Under the pieces are notes generated by a model. That model saw only the letters and a list, made by a program, of their open reading frames with translations, was not told where the DNA came from and searched no databases. DNA of 62,606 nucleotides, taken from NCBI GenBank assembly GCA_945787635.1, contig CALZIK010000030.1:1-62606 (forward strand). Reading direction: 5' to 3'. This document shows, piece by piece, positions 7,849 through 15,972 of this stretch. The DNA comes from Thermoanaerobaculia bacterium (lineage in GTDB: Bacteria; Acidobacteriota; Thermoanaerobaculia; Multivoradales; JAHEKO01). Within the stretch, counting starts at the first letter, position 1; every line of letters begins with the position of its first letter. Made by a program: the position numbers and the translations under genes.

Positions 7849-7950
7849 GTAGCGATCGACGCCTCGGTCGACCGTTGGATCGCTCGCTGATGATGGTCGC
7901 TCTTCGCGCCGCCCGTGTTGGATTCGGTCGACAGGGACGTCGACCGCTAC
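7849..7950. repeat. Inverted pair of 25-bp repeats (REPIN-like)
   Basis: The arm at 7849-7873 (GTAGCGATCGAC...GTCGACC) and the arm at 7926-7950 (GGTCGAC...GTCGACCGCTAC) match in inverted orientation at 21 of 25 positions and are 52 bases apart. The right arm is almost identical to the single copy at 4442-4466. Paired inverted short palindromic units in intergenic DNA resemble REPIN elements moved by RAYT transposases; no RAYT gene is in the window. Confidence 0.6.
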
Positions 7951-8025
7951 AAGGGATACGGGAGCAACCGACGGTCTCCGGGCAAAATCGGTCGAGAGGG
8001 GACTCGAAGGAGCCGTGGCCCGAAG

Positions 8026-8889
8026 CTAGTTGTTCGGGGCGCCGGCGTTGATCCAGGAGATGACGCGCGCGAGCTGGGCGTCGGTCAGGAAAGGGCCACC
8101 GTCGGGCATGCGCTCACCCTCGATGCCGGCGTCACCGCGGAGCTTCTTGACGATGTAGCTCGATTCGGGATCTCCGGGCTCGACCCGGTCGAACTGCGCC
8201 TGCTGGTTCGAGGGCACGTTGACCAGGTTCTCAAAGCTCATGCCGGCCGCGAGGACCAGGCCTCCTCTGGCGCTGTCGGCATTGTGGCAGCCAAACGAAT
8301 CGCAGGTGGGCGTGAAAATGTCGCGCTGCAGCTCGGTCAGGGTCGCGACGCCTCCCGCGCCCCCGCCGGTGGCGCACACCGGCAGAGACTTGAGATCACC
8401 CTTCTTCTCCACCAGGTCCACGCACAGGGTCAGCTCGGTGCCGCTCTCGAGATCGCCGCCAACGGGCTGGACCGTGACCATCATCAGCGAGTCGGCCTCG
8501 ATGCTCTTCCTGATCTTCTTCTTGGCCACGAACGTGCCGTCGCCTTTCGGCTTGACCCTCAGGGTCACCTTCTGCTGCTGCTTGCCGGTGGTCATGTCCT
8601 CGAAGGTCGCCACGACGGTCACGGTGGCCGGCAGCGCCCCGCCGTCGGGTGCCACTACCGCGCCCGAGACCTGTACCCAGTTCTTCTTGACCGCCAAAGC
8701 GGTCGGAAAGAACCAGGAGTGCACCAGCGTCGCCTCGCCCGCCGCCAGCGCCTCGGTGAGCTTGAAGAAGGTCTTCAAACGCTGAAAGTTGTCGCCCGAA
8801 AAGTCGAGCGCGCAGCCCTGGGCGAGCAGGGTCACGGCCAGCAGAACGGCGGCAAAAGCGCGTGTGAAAAAACGATGCGTCTGCGTCAT
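8026..8889 (-). CDS. Lipoprotein with a cytochrome-c-like C-terminal domain
   Basis: The 287-residue protein is started at the ATG at 8889, where AGAGGAAG lies upstream and the lipobox follows (AVLLAVTLLAQGC, Cys about 25). The middle part is a beta-rich domain (VSGAVVAPDGGALPATVTVVATFED). The C-terminus has ELQRDIFTPTCDSFGCHNADSARGGL...VKPSS-type spacing, with a CX4CH cysteine-histidine motif in place of the usual CxxCH, and ends in the MPDGGPFLTDAQLARVISWINAGAP signature of short cytochrome c domains. It is probably periplasm-facing. Whether heme is bound with a CX4CH spacing is uncertain. Confidence 0.78.
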   Translation of the reverse strand: MTQTHRFFTRAFAAVLLAVTLLAQGCALDFSGDNFQRLKTFFKLTEALAAGEATLVHSWFFPTALAVKKNWVQVSGAVVAPDGGALPATVTVVATFEDMTTGKQQQKVTLRVKPKGDGTFVAKKKIRKSIEADSLMMVTVQPVGGDLESGTELTLCVDLVEKKGDLKSLPVCATGGGAGGVATLTELQRDIFTPTCDSFGCHNADSARGGLVLAAGMSFENLVNVPSNQQAQFDRVEPGDPESSYIVKKLRGDAGIEGERMPDGGPFLTDAQLARVISWINAGAPNN

Positions 8890-9036
8890 ATCGAACGACT
8901 TCCTCTGGATGCTTCGGGAAAGTGCCTCGGCGGCAGCGGGCCGGGTGGTTGCGGGCAAGCCCCCTGTCCGAATTCTTACAGATTCCAGGTTCCAATGCCG
9001 CGGCCGGACCGGCCCGTGCCAAGAATGCGCGAGCCG

Positions 9037-9855
9037 CTAGAAGTCCATGATCCCGTCGTCCGGGAAGACCTTCCGGCGCAGGCGTCTCATCCCGGCGAGC
9101 CAGCGATCGTAGTCGGCGGCCTTGCGCTCGAAGTAGGTCTGGACCGGCGGGTGCGGCAGGATGAGAAAACGCTCTTCGGCCAGGCCCTTCACGACCGCGT
9201 CAGCGACGTCCTCGGGGGTCAACACGCCGTCCATCGAGGCCGCGGCGGCCGGCGCGGCGTGCTCGTCGCCCCGAAACATCCGGGTAGCGACCGCCTCGGG
9301 GCAAAGCGCCGAAACCTTGAGGCCCTGCTCGCCGTGAGTGATCGACAGGGCTTCGGCAAAACCCAGGGCCGCGTGCTTCGAGACCGAGTAGGCGGCATCG
9401 CCGACCTGATTCAGAAGACCTGCGGCCGAAACGGTCTGGAGAAGATAGCCTCCGCCCCGCCGGATCATTCGTGGCACGACCGCGCGCGCCGCCCAGACAT
9501 GGGACATGAGATTGATCCTCCAGATTCGCTCCCACTGCTCGTCGGTCTGGGACGTCGCCGTCCAACCGGGGGCGTCCGAGAAAGCCACCCCCGCATTGGA
9601 GCAGAAGAGATCGATCGGCCCCAAATCGCCTTCGACGCGCTCGACGGCCGCGCGCAGGTCCGCTTCCTTCGACACATCGACCTCGAGCGCCAGGCCCCCG
9701 ATCGACTCGGCCACGACGGCTGCACCCTCCCCGTCGAGATCGGCCACCGCTACGGCCCGGGCGTCTTCCTCGTGAAAGCGCTCTGCCATCGCGCGCCCGA
9801 TGCCGTGCGCCGCGCCGGTGATGCAGACGATCTTGCCCTCGAGTTTCATATTCAT
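9037..9855 (-). CDS. Short-chain dehydrogenase/reductase (SDR)
   Basis: The 272-residue protein has the classical SDR layout: the cofactor-binding TGAAHGIGRA near residue 14, acidic VADLDGEG favouring NAD(H), and CSNAGVAFS for the NAG motif. The catalytic Ser is in LLQTVSAAG and the YxxxK motif is YSVSKHAAL. It likely oxidises or reduces a hydroxyl or carbonyl group on a lipid-type substrate. It lies at the end of a same-strand group with the MaoC and APH-fold genes, 35 bases from MaoC, which supports a role in fatty-acyl or steroid-like catabolism. Confidence 0.92.
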   Translation of the reverse strand: MNMKLEGKIVCITGAAHGIGRAMAERFHEEDARAVAVADLDGEGAAVVAESIGGLALEVDVSKEADLRAAVERVEGDLGPIDLFCSNAGVAFSDAPGWTATSQTDEQWERIWRINLMSHVWAARAVVPRMIRRGGGYLLQTVSAAGLLNQVGDAAYSVSKHAALGFAEALSITHGEQGLKVSALCPEAVATRMFRGDEHAAPAAAASMDGVLTPEDVADAVVKGLAEERFLILPHPPVQTYFERKAADYDRWLAGMRRLRRKVFPDDGIMDF

Positions 9856-9890
9856 CCAGTCCTTCGGCTTTGGGAGACCGTCACCGACAT

Positions 9891-10364
9891 TCAGCTCTTG
9901 GCGTCATGGGTGACGTAGAGCGCCAGGGTCTCGGCGACCAGCGCCGGCTTGTCCTCACCCTCGATCTCGACCTCGACTTCGGTTTTCACCACGATCCGAG
10001 CCCGCTCCTTCTCCCGGACGCCGGTGATTCTCATGTGGACTCGGACCCGGCTTCCGGCGCGCACTGGCTGAAGAAAGCGGAGCTTGTCGAGACCGTAGTT
10101 GACCGCCATCACCGTGTCTGCGGGCACTACCGAAACGTCTCTCAGAAGCCTGGGCAGAAGCGACAGTGTCAGGAAACCGTGGGCGATGGTCCCGCCGAAG
10201 GGTGTTTGCGCCGCTCGCTCGGGATCGATATGGATGAACTGATGGTCTTCGGTAGCGTCGGCGAACGCGTCGATTCTCGATTGGTCGATCTCGAGCCACT
10301 CCGACGGCGGCGCCTTCCAGCCGGCCATGCCGAGAAGCTCCTCTCTAGTGACGATCATCGGCAT
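9891..10364 (-). CDS. MaoC-family hot-dog dehydratase
   Basis: The 157-residue protein has the hydratase signature DHQFIHIDPERAAQTPFGGTIAHGFLTLSLLPRL, a hot-dog fold with the Asp/His pair used to hydrate enoyl-CoA. Its length matches single-domain MaoC-like enoyl-CoA hydratases. It is 15 bases downstream of the APH-fold gene and 35 bases upstream of the SDR gene on the same strand, consistent with one operon for acyl-CoA breakdown. The substrate chain is not determined. Confidence 0.9.
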   Translation of the reverse strand: MPMIVTREELLGMAGWKAPPSEWLEIDQSRIDAFADATEDHQFIHIDPERAAQTPFGGTIAHGFLTLSLLPRLLRDVSVVPADTVMAVNYGLDKLRFLQPVRAGSRVRVHMRITGVREKERARIVVKTEVEVEIEGEDKPALVAETLALYVTHDAKS

Positions 10365-10379
10365 CGGTCCTCTGCCCCG

Positions 10380-11477
10380 CTAGTCGAAGAGCCTGTTGAT
10401 CCGGTTCTTGGAAATCGCCTGGACCGCCATCAGGCCGCACTGGCGCACGCCTTCGATCAACGACGCGAAGCGCGGGTCTCGGGTATCGCCGCGAAGGTAC
10501 CGGCTGTAGATCTGCTGGATGATGACCGCGATCTTGAACACTCCGTAGACATAGTAGAAGACCAGCTGGTCGAGGTTCTGACCGGTGAGCTCCGCGTAGC
10601 GCTCGGCGACCGCCAACCGAGTCGGGTTCCCCGGGAGCGTGGTCGGGCTGAGCTCGAGCCGCAGCATCTCGGGTGGGTCGTCCGGATCCACCCAGTAGCC
10701 GAGCGAGGTTCCGAGATCCAACCTCGGGTCGCCGACGGTGGCCATCTCCCAGTCCAACACGGCGACGACCCTGTCGAGGTCGGGGGCCTCGAGGACCAGG
10801 TTGTCGTACTTGAAATCGTTGTGGATCAAGGCCGCACCCTCGTTCGATGGGATCGCGTCGCCGAGCCAGGCCATGGCTTTCTCGATCGCCGGGATATCGT
10901 CGGTCCGAGCGGCCAGGTAGCGTTTCGACCAGCCCTCCACCTGCCGGCGCGCGTAGCCCTCCGGCCGGCCGAGGTCGGCGAGACCGACCTCGCCGACCTC
11001 GATCGCATGAAGCTCGGTGAGCGTCTGGATGAGAGCGTTGGCGATACCCGCCATGGTTTCCGCAGCCGGTGCGGTCTCGATGCTCATCCGGGGCCGCAAG
11101 ATCACTCCGGTCACCCTTTCCATGAGATAGAACGGCGCACCCAAGACGCTCGGGTCGTCACAGTAGACGAGCGGCTCGGGCGCCTTCGGATAGCTCGGCG
11201 CGAGCGACGACAGAATCTTGAACTCGCGCCCCATGTCGTGGGCCGATTTGATGTCGGCTCCGAACGGCGGCCGGCGGAGCACCAGCTCGCGCTCCCCGAC
11301 CGCAACCAGGTAGGTGAGATTGGAAAAGCCGCTGGGAAACTGCCGGACCCGGATCTCGCCCCGAAACCGTGGCAAGCGCTCGCGGAAGAAGCCCTCGAGG
11401 GCCGGTAGGTCGAGCTCCTCTCCGGCGCGCACGCCGACCGGACGATCGAGCAGCGGTGAGGTCTCTGGTGATTCCAC
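10380..11477 (-). CDS. APH-fold phosphotransferase, ACAD10/11-associated type
   Basis: A start at the GTG at 11477 gives 365 residues (MESPETSPLLDRPVGVRAGEELDLPALEGFF), which fits the family start; longer in-frame starts read into the divergent promoter. The kinase motifs are VLRRPPFG (nucleotide-binding Lys/Arg region), LIHNDFKYDNLVL (catalytic Asp and Asn) and VLDWEMATVGDPRLDLG (Mg-binding Asp). Homologues are fused to or adjacent to acyl-CoA dehydrogenases of the ACAD10/11 type that phosphorylate 4-hydroxyacyl-CoA. The acyl-CoA dehydrogenase gene starts 97 bases away on the opposite strand, supporting that role. Confidence 0.88.
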   Translation of the reverse strand: MESPETSPLLDRPVGVRAGEELDLPALEGFFRERLPRFRGEIRVRQFPSGFSNLTYLVAVGERELVLRRPPFGADIKSAHDMGREFKILSSLAPSYPKAPEPLVYCDDPSVLGAPFYLMERVTGVILRPRMSIETAPAAETMAGIANALIQTLTELHAIEVGEVGLADLGRPEGYARRQVEGWSKRYLAARTDDIPAIEKAMAWLGDAIPSNEGAALIHNDFKYDNLVLEAPDLDRVVAVLDWEMATVGDPRLDLGTSLGYWVDPDDPPEMLRLELSPTTLPGNPTRLAVAERYAELTGQNLDQLVFYYVYGVFKIAVIIQQIYSRYLRGDTRDPRFASLIEGVRQCGLMAVQAISKNRINRLFD

Positions 11478-11574
11478 GTAAACTCCGAAGGTACACGCTA
11501 CTCGAACCGGGCGCGCGCGAAACCGGGCGCCGACTCTACCAGCACGGATTTTCTCGAACGAAAGGCCACCGTCG

Positions 11575-12765
11575 ATGGACTTCACGATCTCCGACGAGAT
11601 GCAGACCACTTTGACCATGATCGAAGAGTTCGTAGAGAAGGAGCTCCATCCGATCGAGTTTCTGTTTCTCAACGAGCCCTTCCGAGACCTGCTGCCAAGG
11701 ATTGAAGAGAAACGAGCCAGGGTCCGCGAGATGGGCCTCTGGGCGCCCAACCACCCCACCGAGTACGGCGGCATGGGGCTCGGTCTGGTCGAGTACGGCC
11801 TGATCTCAGAGGCCCTCGGCGGCTCACCGCTAGGCCACTTCGTCTTCGGATGTCAGGCGCCGGACGCCGGCAACATCGAGATCCTGCACCTCCATGGCAC
11901 CGACGCCCAGAAACGCGAGTGGCTCGGGCCCCTGGTCGCAGGCCGGATTCGAAGCTGCTTTTCGATGACCGAGATCGAGATGCCGGGCTCGAATCCGGTC
12001 TTGATGGAAACCAGCGCTGACAGGAACGGAGCCGACTACGTGATTAACGGGCGCAAGTGGTACACGACCGCGGCAGACGGGGCCGCCTTTGCGATCGTCA
12101 TGGCCGTGACCAACCCCGACGCCGCGCCTCACGAGCGGGCCTCGATGATCATGGTCCCCACCGATACGCCGGGGTTCGAGATCGTCCGCAACATCGCGGT
12201 GATGGGCGAGGCCGGTGAGGACTGGATGAGCCATTCCGAGATCGTCTACCGCGACTGCCGCGTGCCGCGAGCGAATCTCCTCGGCGACGAGGGACGGGGT
12301 TTCGTGATCGCCCAGGAGCGACTCGGGCCCGGGCGGATTCACCACTGCATGCGCTGGCTGGGCATCTGCCGGCGGGCGTTCGAACTGCTCTGCACGCGGG
12401 CGGCCACCCGCCGGATCGGTCCGTCCCGAACCCTCGCCGACAAGGAGATCGTTCAAGCCTGGATCGCCGAAAGCGCGGCCGAGATCGAGGCGGCGCGAGC
12501 GCTGACGCTTCAGACCGCCTGGAGAATCGAGCAGTACGGCTGGAAGCAGGCTCGTGAGGAGATCTCGATGATCAAGTTCCTGGTCGCGGGCACCATGCTT
12601 CGAGTGATCGACCGCGCTCTCCAGGTGCATGGCGGTCTGGGCATGACCGACGACACGCCGCTGGCGTTCTGGTACCGGCACGAACGCGCGGCGCGCATCT
12701 ACGACGGCCCCGACGAGGCGCACAAGCAGTCGCTGGCACGGCGAATCTTGAAGCGCTACCGGTAG
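11575..12765 (+). CDS. Acyl-CoA dehydrogenase (ACAD10/11-like)
   Basis: The 396-residue flavoprotein has the acyl-CoA dehydrogenase layout: an alpha-helical N-terminal domain (MDFTISDEMQTTLTMIEEFV), FAD/substrate motifs SCFSMTEIEMPGSN and WYTTAADGAAFAIVM, and the C-terminal helical domain with QVHGGLGMTDDTPLAFWYR and RIYDGPDEAH. It forms trans-2-enoyl-CoA and passes electrons to ETF. It is divergent from the APH-fold kinase gene. The pair matches the chemistry known for ACAD10/11, in which 4-phosphoacyl-CoA is dephosphorylated during dehydrogenation; that assignment is inferred from the neighbourhood. Confidence 0.92.
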   Translation: MDFTISDEMQTTLTMIEEFVEKELHPIEFLFLNEPFRDLLPRIEEKRARVREMGLWAPNHPTEYGGMGLGLVEYGLISEALGGSPLGHFVFGCQAPDAGNIEILHLHGTDAQKREWLGPLVAGRIRSCFSMTEIEMPGSNPVLMETSADRNGADYVINGRKWYTTAADGAAFAIVMAVTNPDAAPHERASMIMVPTDTPGFEIVRNIAVMGEAGEDWMSHSEIVYRDCRVPRANLLGDEGRGFVIAQERLGPGRIHHCMRWLGICRRAFELLCTRAATRRIGPSRTLADKEIVQAWIAESAAEIEAARALTLQTAWRIEQYGWKQAREEISMIKFLVAGTMLRVIDRALQVHGGLGMTDDTPLAFWYRHERAARIYDGPDEAHKQSLARRILKRYR

Positions 12766-12807
12766 CGCTTCGCGGCAGCGCCCCCTCCGAGAGCTCGGGC
12801 CTGGCCG

Positions 12808-13347
12808 CTACGACGCCGGCTCGTCCTCGTCCGACTCGCTAAAGGGTCCACGGGGCAGGCACACGACGCTGTTCTCGCGCAAAAAGACACCCATGTAGCC
12901 CGCCTCCATCTTCTTCTTTGCAGCGAGAGCACATTCGACCGCGGTGCGGTTCGTGTCGGTCAGAACGAGCTTGAGCGACCGCGGCGCCTTCTTACCCCAG
13001 GCGATACCCCAAGTCGGCGGATCGATGGTCAGCTCCTCGACTTCGGCCTTTTTCCCAGGATCCACGAGGGCAACGCGATGGGAATCCTCGACATCGATCC
13101 GTCGGTCTTCGGAGTAACCGTATTCAATCCACGCCAGCGCTATCTCCATCCACTCTTCGTGGGCCATTCGGCTGAGCTCGGCCTCGAATTCCGCGAGCTC
13201 GTCCTTGGCAATGTCGATTTCCGTCTGCCACATGGCACCTTCGCGCCCCACGCCCACATTTCCGGTGTCGCCGGGGCGCTGCGCCCACAGTGGCAGGGTC
13301 ATGAGCACCATCAACGTCGAGACGAGTATCACTCTGGTGGATCGCAT
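12808..13347 (-). CDS. Exported protein of unknown function
   Basis: The 179-residue protein is started at the ATG at 13347 because a strong AGGAGG lies eight bases upstream. It has a signal peptide (VILVSTLMVLMTLPLWAQ). The mature part begins with an acidic helix (MWQTEIDIAKDELAEFEAELSRMAHEEWMEIALAWIEYGYSED), possibly a short coiled coil, then a mixed alpha/beta region with VECALAAKKKMEAGYMGVFLRENSVVCLP. I do not recognise a family. It is convergent with the acyl-CoA dehydrogenase gene and its role is unknown. Confidence 0.7.
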   Translation of the reverse strand: MRSTRVILVSTLMVLMTLPLWAQRPGDTGNVGVGREGAMWQTEIDIAKDELAEFEAELSRMAHEEWMEIALAWIEYGYSEDRRIDVEDSHRVALVDPGKKAEVEELTIDPPTWGIAWGKKAPRSLKLVLTDTNRTAVECALAAKKKMEAGYMGVFLRENSVVCLPRGPFSESDEDEPAS

Positions 13348-13470
13348 ATCAGCCTCCTCTCGGTCCGATCGGGCCTTGGACAAAGAAGCCTAACCCCGCC
13401 CACTCTAGGAAGCAAGATCGGGACCTACCTGAACGGGTTGGCAGCCAGTCTCACAAAAATCCGGGCCGAG

Positions 13471-14490
13471 TTACTCTTCGTCGATACGAACGATCTGCTT
13501 GCCAAAGTTCTGGCCCTTGAGCATGCCGATGAAAGCCGCGGGAGCGGCGTCGAGGCCCTCGGCCACCGATTCGCGGTAGCGCAGCTTGCCTTCAGCGAGC
13601 CACTTCGAGCCCTTGATCACCCACTCGCGGCAGAGCTCCGGATAATGAAAGACGATGAATCCCTGCATGCTGAGGCTTCTGCCGATCATCACGAACAACC
13701 CGCGAGGGCCAGGCGGTAGCTCCGAAAACTCGACGTTGTAGTCGGCGATCATGCCGCACAGAACGATCCGTCCGTTCTGGCGCATGTTGAAGAGCGCCGC
13801 CTCGAAGATCGGTCCCCCAACGTTTTCGAAGTGCACGTCGATACCTTTCGGACAGGCCGCCCGCACCGCCTTGCCGGCCGAGCCCGCGCTCTTGTAGTTG
13901 ATCCCCGCGTCGAATCCGAGCTCGTCGGTCAGAAACGCGACCTTGGCGTCGCTCCCGGCGGAACCCGCTACGTAGCACCCCATGTTCTTGGCGATCTGGC
14001 CGACCACCGACCCGACCGCTCCGGAGGCCGCGGTAACGAACACGGTCTCTCCGAGGGCGAGCCTGCCGATCGCGGTCAGCCCGACATAGGCGGTCATCCC
14101 GGGCATTCCGAGAATGCCGAGATGGTAGGAGAGCGGCGCAAGGTCCGGATCGACCTTCAAGACACCCTCCCCATCGGTGAGCGAGTAGCTTTCCCAGCCG
14201 AGCATGCCCGAGACCCAGTCGCCTTCGCCAAACCCATCGCGCCGGCTCGCGACCACCTGACCGACGACACCCCCCTGGAGCGGCTCGCCGACCTCGAACG
14301 GCGCAATGTACGACTTCCCCGCGTTCATGCGCCCGCGCATGTAGGGATCGACCGAGAGAAAGACGTTGCGCACCAGAAGCTCCCCGTCTCCCGGCTCCGC
14401 GACGGGCATTTCATCGAAGGCGAAGTTGTCGAGCCCCACCCAGCCCTCGGGCCGACTTTCGAGGAGCACCCTACGATTGATCTCGGGCAT
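13471..14490 (-). CDS. NADP-dependent MDR oxidoreductase (CurA/LTB4DH type)
   Basis: The 339-residue medium-chain reductase lacks the zinc-ligand motifs of alcohol dehydrogenases. It carries the nucleotide-binding run VFVTAASGAVGSVVGQIAKNMG and the family signatures FLSVDPYMRGRMN, MPGMTAYVGL and VHFENVGGPIFEAAL. Relatives reduce the alpha,beta double bond of enones and related lipid products using NADPH. It lies 16 bases downstream of a TetR regulator on the same strand and is probably its partner in a lipid-related regulon. Confidence 0.92.
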   Translation of the reverse strand: MPEINRRVLLESRPEGWVGLDNFAFDEMPVAEPGDGELLVRNVFLSVDPYMRGRMNAGKSYIAPFEVGEPLQGGVVGQVVASRRDGFGEGDWVSGMLGWESYSLTDGEGVLKVDPDLAPLSYHLGILGMPGMTAYVGLTAIGRLALGETVFVTAASGAVGSVVGQIAKNMGCYVAGSAGSDAKVAFLTDELGFDAGINYKSAGSAGKAVRAACPKGIDVHFENVGGPIFEAALFNMRQNGRIVLCGMIADYNVEFSELPPGPRGLFVMIGRSLSMQGFIVFHYPELCREWVIKGSKWLAEGKLRYRESVAEGLDAAPAAFIGMLKGQNFGKQIVRIDEE

Positions 14491-14506
14491 CGCTTCTCCC
14501 CGGCCT

Positions 14507-15118
14507 TCAGCCTCGGACTAGAACAGCCGCCATCGCCATGTCGGTGACCTGGAGTGCGACCTCGTCACCGGACACCCGGCCGTCGCGCTCGAACCACTTG
14601 CTGAGCCAAAGCACCATGCCGAGGAGGGTAAACGTCGCGACGGTGCTGTCGAGCCGGCGCAAGCGATTCTCGGCGGCCAGCGCGTCGATGGCCTGGCGAA
14701 TGGTGTCGTAGTAGGACCGCTTCCGCTCGGTGATCTCCCGGTAGTGCTCCCCCAGAAGAGCCTTGGTCTCGTCGATCACCAGAATCGTGAAGGCCCCGTC
14801 CTCTTGTTCGACGGTGATCCGCGCGAGCGCGTAGATCATCGCGCGCAGCCGCGAGGCGCTGTCGGTCGCGACGGCAGCGGCCTCGGCCGTCACCTCTTCG
14901 AGCACATCCATCGCATAGCTCATGATCGCGTAGAGAAGCTCCTGCTTGCTCTCGAAGTGATAGTAGAGGCCGGGCTTGGTGACGTCGGAGCGCTCGGCGA
15001 TCACATTCATGGAAGTGGCGTCGTAGCCGAGCTCGAGAAAGACACGCGCCGCCTTGCGCAGAATGTCGGACTTCCGGTCGCTCCCCTTGAGGACGATTTC
15101 TTTGAGGGCGGTGGTCAT
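14507..15118 (-). CDS. TetR-family transcriptional regulator
   Basis: The 203-residue protein has the N-terminal TetR helix-turn-helix (DILRKAARVFLELGYDATSMNVIAERSDVTKPGLYYHFESKQELL, residues about 18-60) and a helical ligand-binding C-terminal domain (LAFTILVIDETKALLGEHYREITERKRSYY-type spacing). Its C-terminal pattern resembles regulators of fatty-acid or steroid catabolism. It precedes the MDR oxidoreductase gene and belongs to the lipid catabolism cluster at 9037-15118. The inducer is unknown but an acyl-CoA is plausible. Confidence 0.92.
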   Translation of the reverse strand: MTTALKEIVLKGSDRKSDILRKAARVFLELGYDATSMNVIAERSDVTKPGLYYHFESKQELLYAIMSYAMDVLEEVTAEAAAVATDSASRLRAMIYALARITVEQEDGAFTILVIDETKALLGEHYREITERKRSYYDTIRQAIDALAAENRLRRLDSTVATFTLLGMVLWLSKWFERDGRVSGDEVALQVTDMAMAAVLVRG

Positions 15119-15135
15119 GGCAGGGCTCGACTTGG

Positions 15136-15141
15136 ATTATA
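15136..15141 (-). promoter_or_regulatory. -10 element of the TetR/oxidoreductase operon
   Basis: A perfect TATAAT hexamer lies 17 bases before the TetR start codon on the minus strand, with a GATTGC-like -35 seventeen bases further upstream. This leaves a very short 5' leader. Confidence 0.5.
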
Positions 15142-15213
15142 GGACAGCGCGCCGGCGAGCAATCACCCGTATCGCGGTCGCGCAGTCCGAGCCCGTCTTG
15201 AACGGCCGGCCCG

Positions 15214-15972
15214 TCAGTACGCGGGGGCGTTGTCGTCGCCCCGGTCTTCTTCTTCATTCGCGATCACGGCGTTGAAGCTGGTGACCTCGAAGCGCGCGCT
15301 GTCCACGCTGTATAGACCCGGAAAGACGACCCGGAAGGGGCGCTGGTCTCCCGGGCTAAGGGCATTGACATCCATCGAGGCGAGCCTCTCGCCGACGACT
15401 TCGCCCTCTGCGTCGAGAACGGTGACCGTCACCGCCACATTGGCCGCGTGAAAGTCGCTCGGATTGCCGATGACGCCACTGATGGCGACGCCATCCGCAT
15501 TCGCGCCCACACTCGCGTCCCAGCTGACCACCTCGAGTGGATTGTCCGTCGTGACGCCGCCTCCCGGGGAGGCCTGCTCACCGCTCTCGGAAAGGGCTTC
15601 GCCAGCGGTCGTCGGCGTCGCCGGATCCACATGCCCGACGTCATCGTCGGTGAGAATGAATTTGGCTTTCGGCGCGGCCGGAGCCAGCGGCCCGGGACGG
15701 TTGCTTCGAGCGCGGCGAGCGGCCGCGGTCGCGTCGGTCAGAGCAGCGCTCGCCTCGAGATCGAGAGCGTCGAGCCGCATCGAAGAGAAGGTTCCATTGG
15801 TGGTGTGAAAGACGACCAACTTGCCCTTCACTTCCCAGCCGCCACGGGTCTCGACCCGCGAGCCGTCGCGCGTCACCAACCAGTCGGCAGCGGCCGGCCC
15901 GCCCGAGAGCAGGCCGATGCCGGCAACCGCAGCGAGGGAAGCGGCTAGATAACCCGACCGCGACGAGCCCAC
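15214..15972 (-). CDS. Exported protein of the pilus operon, unknown function
   Basis: The 252-residue protein starts at a GTG directly abutting the PilY1 stop codon, so it is probably translated by coupling as the last gene of the pilus operon. A signal peptide (LAASLAAVAGIGLLSGGPAAA) is followed by a short beta motif (DWLVTRDGSRVETRGGWEVKGKLVVFHTTNGTF), a low-complexity Ala/Pro linker and a C-terminal immunoglobulin-like domain (VSWDASVGANADGVAISGVIGNPSDFHAANVAVTVTVLDAEG) resembling FxLYD-type domains. It may modulate PilY1 or pilus-tip function. That is inferred only from position. Confidence 0.7.
   Translation of the reverse strand: MGSSRSGYLAASLAAVAGIGLLSGGPAAADWLVTRDGSRVETRGGWEVKGKLVVFHTTNGTFSSMRLDALDLEASAALTDATAAARRARSNRPGPLAPAAPKAKFILTDDDVGHVDPATPTTAGEALSESGEQASPGGGVTTDNPLEVVSWDASVGANADGVAISGVIGNPSDFHAANVAVTVTVLDAEGEVVGERLASMDVNALSPGDQRPFRVVFPGLYSVDSARFEVTSFNAVIANEEEDRGDDNAPAY

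Noticed and set aside
7915-9918. An open frame of more than 650 codons on the plus strand.
   Set aside because: It lies antisense to the heme-motif lipoprotein and the SDR gene, both of which have clear motifs and starts, and it reads through their intergenic region.
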